Below are positions 7,728 through 10,096 of a stretch of DNA of 10,096 bases, piece after piece. This DNA is from JBHPFQ01 sp042571625. Lineage in GTDB: Bacteria > Patescibacteriota > Minisyncoccia > Portnoybacterales > UBA2143. Below the pieces are notes generated by a model. The model made no database searches. It was not told the DNA's origin and saw nothing but the letters and a program-made list of their open reading frames with translations. Location of the stretch: contig JBHPFQ010000021.1 in assembly GCA_042571625.1 (NCBI GenBank), positions 1 to 10,096 of the forward strand, in the 5' to 3' direction. Each line of letters starts with the position of its first letter. The stretch's first letter is position 1. The position numbers and the translations under genes were made by a program.

Positions 7728-8159
7728 TAGTTCTTAGTAAGTAAGATGATTGCTGTCAATTTATATAAATTGACAGAGGAAAGTCCGAACATCCCCAATA
7801 ATTTTTATTGGGAAAAAGACAGCGGGTAACCCCCGCCGAAAGTAAGCTTTAAGCATTTTTGTTCTCGAGATAAAAATTCTTAAAGTCAAGTTTAGGGAAA
7901 GCGCCACAGAAACAAAACCGCTCTATGTATAATTCATACTAAGAGTAAGGATGAAAAGTGAAGGATTAAGACCCTTCTCGTCTTGCGGAAACGCAATGAC
8001 GTGGCAAGCCCTGTCTGATGCAAGAGCAAACTAACCATTAATGGTTAAGAAAAGTAGCTCGCTATAGACCAACAGCAATGCTGGCCACAGATAAATAATC
8101 ATCTCTCGCATATAATTTATGCGAGAACAGAATTCGGCTTATCAACTTACTAAGAACTA
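7728..8159 (+). ncRNA. rnpB: RNase P RNA, bacterial type A-like
   Basis: Catalytic RNA that cleaves the 5' leader from precursor tRNAs. The signature block AGAGGAAAGTCCGAAC (7775-7790) and the 3' block ACAGAATTCGGCTTATC (8127-8143) form helix P4: G7783-C8138, bulged U7784, then five pairs ending at A7789-U8133. P1 is a perfect 15-bp helix, 7728-7742 with 8145-8159. P2 is GATGATT (7745-7751) with AATCATC (8097-8103). P3 is a perfect 24-base hairpin, 7753-7776. Also visible are a CCCAATAA hairpin near 7794-7812, a GCGGG/CCCGC stem near 7823-7836, a long AT-rich P12-like arm at 7847-7885, the ACAGAAACAAAACCGC core and GTAAGGATGAAAAGTG, P15 (8024-8027 with 8057-8060) carrying a short palindromic hairpin (8033-8046), a P18-like hairpin in CAGCAATGCTG, and a P19-like hairpin at 8104-8126. 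No large P16/P17 arm is present. Ends are set by P1. Confidence 0.97.
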
Positions 8160-8160
8160 T

Positions 8161-8190
8161 TTAAAAACCCGGCTAACGCCGGGTTTTTAA
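8161..8190. terminator. Bidirectional intrinsic terminator between rnpB and the RNase HI gene
   Basis: A perfect 13-bp inverted repeat (TTAAAAACCCGGC at 8161-8173, loop TAAC, GCCGGGTTTTTAA at 8178-8190). The GC core CCCGGC/GCCGGG is flanked by A5 and T5, so it makes a hairpin with a U-run on either strand. It lies one base after the P1 helix of rnpB and one base after the TAA stop of the convergent RNase HI gene, so it can end both transcripts. Confidence 0.93.
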
Positions 8191-8191
8191 A

Positions 8192-8632
8192 TTAGAATAG
8201 TTTTGCTTCTTCGCTCTGGTCGTCAAGCGCTTCATTAACCAACTTATCCGCTTGTTTATTTTCCTCGCGCGGAATATGCGTAAAATTAACTGAATTAAAA
8301 TCTATCATTAAATTCCAAATTTTAATAAATAAATCTTTAATTCTATCTTCCTTTAATCTATATTGATGATTGATTTGTTTAACAACTAATTCGCTATCCA
8401 GCTTCATTTCAATATCTATTGTTTTTGATTTTATTTTTCCGAAAAAAAGCTTAGCTTTTTCTAGTGCAAAAATAACTGCATGATACTCAGCTTCGTTGTT
8501 TGTCGCCTTGCCAATTGCTTGATTATATTTTTTTAATATTTTTCCTTTGCCATCAGAGATTACAACTCCAATTGCTGACGGACCAGGATTGCCACGAGAT
8601 CCACCATCTGTATTAATTATTATTTTATCCAT
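8192..8632 (-). CDS. Ribonuclease HI (RNase H family protein)
   Basis: A 146-residue RNase HI, which cuts the RNA strand of RNA-DNA hybrids using two metal ions. The whole protein is the RNase H fold, with no extra hybrid-binding domain. The catalytic carboxylates are all visible: Asp9 in NTDGGSRGNPG, Glu49 in TNNEAEY, Asp79 in KLDSELVVKQ, and Asp129 in NKQADKLVNEAL. His119 in THIPREEN sits ten residues before Asp129, matching the catalytic His124-Asp134 spacing of the E. coli enzyme. Sequence style (DGGSRGNPG, HIPREEN) is that of the short Bacillus/archaeal-type RNase HI rather than E. coli RnhA. The ATG at 8632 is nine bases after the stop of the secreted FnIII gene, so the two are probably cotranscribed; no functional link between them is evident. 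It ends at the shared terminator. Confidence 0.96.
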   Translation of the reverse strand: MDKIIINTDGGSRGNPGPSAIGVVISDGKGKILKKYNQAIGKATNNEAEYHAVIFALEKAKLFFGKIKSKTIDIEMKLDSELVVKQINHQYRLKEDRIKDLFIKIWNLMIDFNSVNFTHIPREENKQADKLVNEALDDQSEEAKLF

Positions 8633-8641
8633 ATTTTCAAA

Positions 8642-10051
8642 TTACTCTATAAAATCTCCTCCAGTATCATAATAATCTCTTTCTTCCTCGCTAACAACAA
8701 ATATTTGGTCCCAATTATATCCTTTTGAAATAAATTTTTCAGAAGACATAGCTATATGATGTTTAACAGCCCTTCCAGCAACCTCATCTATCTCTTCTAA
8801 ATAATATACTCTATAATCATTTGATGCTCTATATAGATCAGAAGTTATGTAAGAATCTATTATATCATTTGAAACATTTTTTATACTATCCCATTTAAAG
8901 TGATCATACATACTGAATATAGCCGAATTGAAAATATGTCTTTTATAAGGAGGATTAATAATATATACGCTATAATCATTCTCTCCTCTGATCAATGTCC
9001 CTTCTGGTAAAGAAGATTTAACTAATGGCTGCCCTGTTGGATATTTGTCTAATGTTTCTTGAGATACAATAACTTCGGAATTAGGAATTAATCCATAAGA
9101 TATATATACTTCTGGATTAGCAAGCCATCTCTTTTGCCCATTAACAACAAAATATATTTTATCATTAGTAAGAGAAGCAAGAATTAATCCATCTGAATAT
9201 GAAGAATTAGGTAGTTTTGCAGGAGCAATTATTTCCTCTGGTAACTCTACTGGAACAACTATCTCTTCTATTTCTATAACATTATTTTCTTCTGGCAAGA
9301 CTGGCTCAATCTCTTGAACAATCTCACCATCTAAAAGAGTAAATGCTGTAGCGCTATCTAAATTAGAAATATTAGACCAATTATTATTTTCATCGCTCGT
9401 TTTAATAGCTAAAAAATACATTTTATGCGGTTCTAGCATAGTAATAGTTGTCTTCTGAAAGGATCCTGCTTTTAACGGATTGGGAGCTGATACCTTTGCT
9501 GCTTGTTGCCACCAAGCATTTTTTTCTTCTTGGGAAGATGAATCTAAAATAGAAGTTTCAGATATTCTAAGATCATATTTATATGCTGTACCAATATCTC
9601 CATCATCTCCAGGAGATGTCCACGATACATCTATTGATGTTTGTGTTTCGTTAAAAGAATTTAGATCAAATATATCTGATGGAGGGATTATATCATTGCC
9701 GCCTGCTTTAGTTGTCGCCTGAATGATATTTGAACGATCTGATTCGTTCCCTTCCTCATCATATGCAGAAACAGCATAAGCATATGTTGTATCTAATTTT
9801 AATTCCATATCTGAATATTTCGTTCCTGTTGTTATTACTATTATTTGAATATTATCTCTATATATAACATATCCAACAACTTTCTCGTTATCCACAGGCG
9901 CTTCCCACGATAAATTTATTTGCGAAGATGATATTACAGTTGCTGATAGATTTTTAGGAGGCGATAAAACTAGAGCTTGAACATTATTTGTTTTAAAAAC
10001 AAATAAAATTGAGAATAATATCAAAATTAAGAAATAACTTTTCTTTAACAT
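8642..10051 (-). CDS. Secreted protein with two fibronectin type III domains and three C-terminal repeats
   Basis: 469 residues, function not recognised. Residues 1-26 are a signal peptide (MLKKS, hydrophobic stretch 6-19, VQA before Leu). Residues 31-115 are a fibronectin type III domain (PPKNLSA, INLSWEAP, GYVIYRD, YAYAVSAYDEEGNES). Residues 123-237 are a second one of the PGDDG type (IDVSWTSPGDDGDIGTAYKYDLRIS, ending MYFLAIKTSDENNNWS; written here as key blocks). Residues 242-282 form an acidic Pro/Glu/Val linker. From 289 to the end there are three diverged repeats of about 55 residues, each with an aromatic beta strand (KIYFV, SVYII, RVYYL), a KR/KH motif and a Tyr/Trp-rich segment. No membrane anchor or catalytic motif was seen, so an extracellular binding or surface-layer-associated role is likely. 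The ATG at 10051 begins right at the signal peptide. Confidence 0.92.
   Translation of the reverse strand: MLKKSYFLILILFSILFVFKTNNVQALVLSPPKNLSATVISSSQINLSWEAPVDNEKVVGYVIYRDNIQIIVITTGTKYSDMELKLDTTYAYAVSAYDEEGNESDRSNIIQATTKAGGNDIIPPSDIFDLNSFNETQTSIDVSWTSPGDDGDIGTAYKYDLRISETSILDSSSQEEKNAWWQQAAKVSAPNPLKAGSFQKTTITMLEPHKMYFLAIKTSDENNNWSNISNLDSATAFTLLDGEIVQEIEPVLPEENNVIEIEEIVVPVELPEEIIAPAKLPNSSYSDGLILASLTNDKIYFVVNGQKRWLANPEVYISYGLIPNSEVIVSQETLDKYPTGQPLVKSSLPEGTLIRGENDYSVYIINPPYKRHIFNSAIFSMYDHFKWDSIKNVSNDIIDSYITSDLYRASNDYRVYYLEEIDEVAGRAVKHHIAMSSEKFISKGYNWDQIFVVSEEERDYYDTGGDFIE
8651..9187 (-). repeat. Three tandem protein-level repeats in the FnIII protein C-terminus
   Basis: Residues 289-343, 353-410 and 411-467 line up: I/VYFV, VYII and VYYL first strands; then QKRWLANPEVY, YKRHIFNSAIF and VKHHIAMSSEKF; then a Tyr/Trp segment (SYGL, HFKW, GYNW); then a Val/Ser segment ending in Tyr-x-Thr (IVSQETLDKYPTG, NVSNDIIDSYITS, VVSEEERDYYDTG). 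The copies are diverged at DNA level, so this is an old domain duplication. Similar Y..G.KR..F modules are common in surface proteins of CPR bacteria; that link is from memory and unverified. Confidence 0.7.
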
Positions 10052-10086
10052 ATTTTTTAAAATCTATTTTATTTTAACTTTTATAT

Positions 10087-10092
10087 ATTATA
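10087..10092 (-). promoter_or_regulatory. Possible -10 element for the FnIII protein / RNase HI pair
   Basis: A perfect TATAAT on the minus strand, 35 bases upstream of the ATG at 10051, in a 45-base AT-rich leader. The matching -35 region would lie beyond the window edge, and AT-rich DNA gives such hexamers by chance, so support is limited. Confidence 0.35.
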
Positions 10093-10096
10093 CTCC

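Noticed and set aside
7753..7776. Perfect 24-base palindrome as an operator or terminator
   Set aside because: It is helix P3 of RNase P RNA, at the expected place directly before the conserved GAGGAAAGTCC block.
9480..9722. Plus-strand open frame of 80 codons
   Set aside because: Antisense to the second FnIII domain.

Overview
The window is AT-rich, densely packed bacterial DNA with the standard code. TGA ends two tandem genes exactly where the next gene starts, and glycine is written as GGN. Low GC, overlapping genes with weak or absent Shine-Dalgarno sites, a simplified RNase P RNA, and secreted fibronectin/Ig-type proteins with 'Y-x-V-Y...KR' C-terminal repeats point to a Patescibacteria (CPR/Parcubacteria-like) genome. 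That assignment is inference from style; no marker protein confirms it.

Layout. Positions 1-7651 hold one leftward gene train (all minus strand), read from right to left. First comes a membrane-bound polyprenyl-phosphate sugar-1-phosphate transferase (6263-7651). Three GT4 glycosyltransferases follow (5173-6261, 4062-5189, 2971-4071), with a 1-base gap and then 17- and 10-base overlaps. Last is a large secreted protein (start at 2923, running off the left edge) that joins a fibronectin-like domain, a right-handed parallel beta-helix, an SGNH/rhamnogalacturonan-acetylesterase-like domain with an intact catalytic set, and PKD/Ig-like modules. A reasonable reading is that the first enzyme loads a sugar on the lipid carrier, the three GT4 enzymes extend it, and the last protein binds and trims or deacylates a polysaccharide outside the membrane. 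No flippase, polymerase or exporter is visible here.

Positions 7652-7727 form a compact divergent promoter region. A perfect consensus promoter (TTGACA-17-TATAAT) drives rnpB rightward. A weaker back-to-back promoter would start the sugar-transferase mRNA almost exactly at its ATG. The RNase P RNA gene fills 7728-8159 and is closed by a perfect 15-bp P1 helix. It is followed by a symmetric terminator hairpin (8161-8190) shared with the convergent gene on its right.

Positions 8192-10051 hold a second leftward pair: a secreted two-FnIII protein with three C-terminal repeats, then a 146-residue RNase HI with all catalytic residues, 9 bases downstream. Gene-free DNA is minimal: 47 bases at 2924-2970, 76 at 7652-7727, 32 at 8160-8191 and 45 at the right edge. 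No tRNA, rRNA, CRISPR array, IS element or phage gene was seen.
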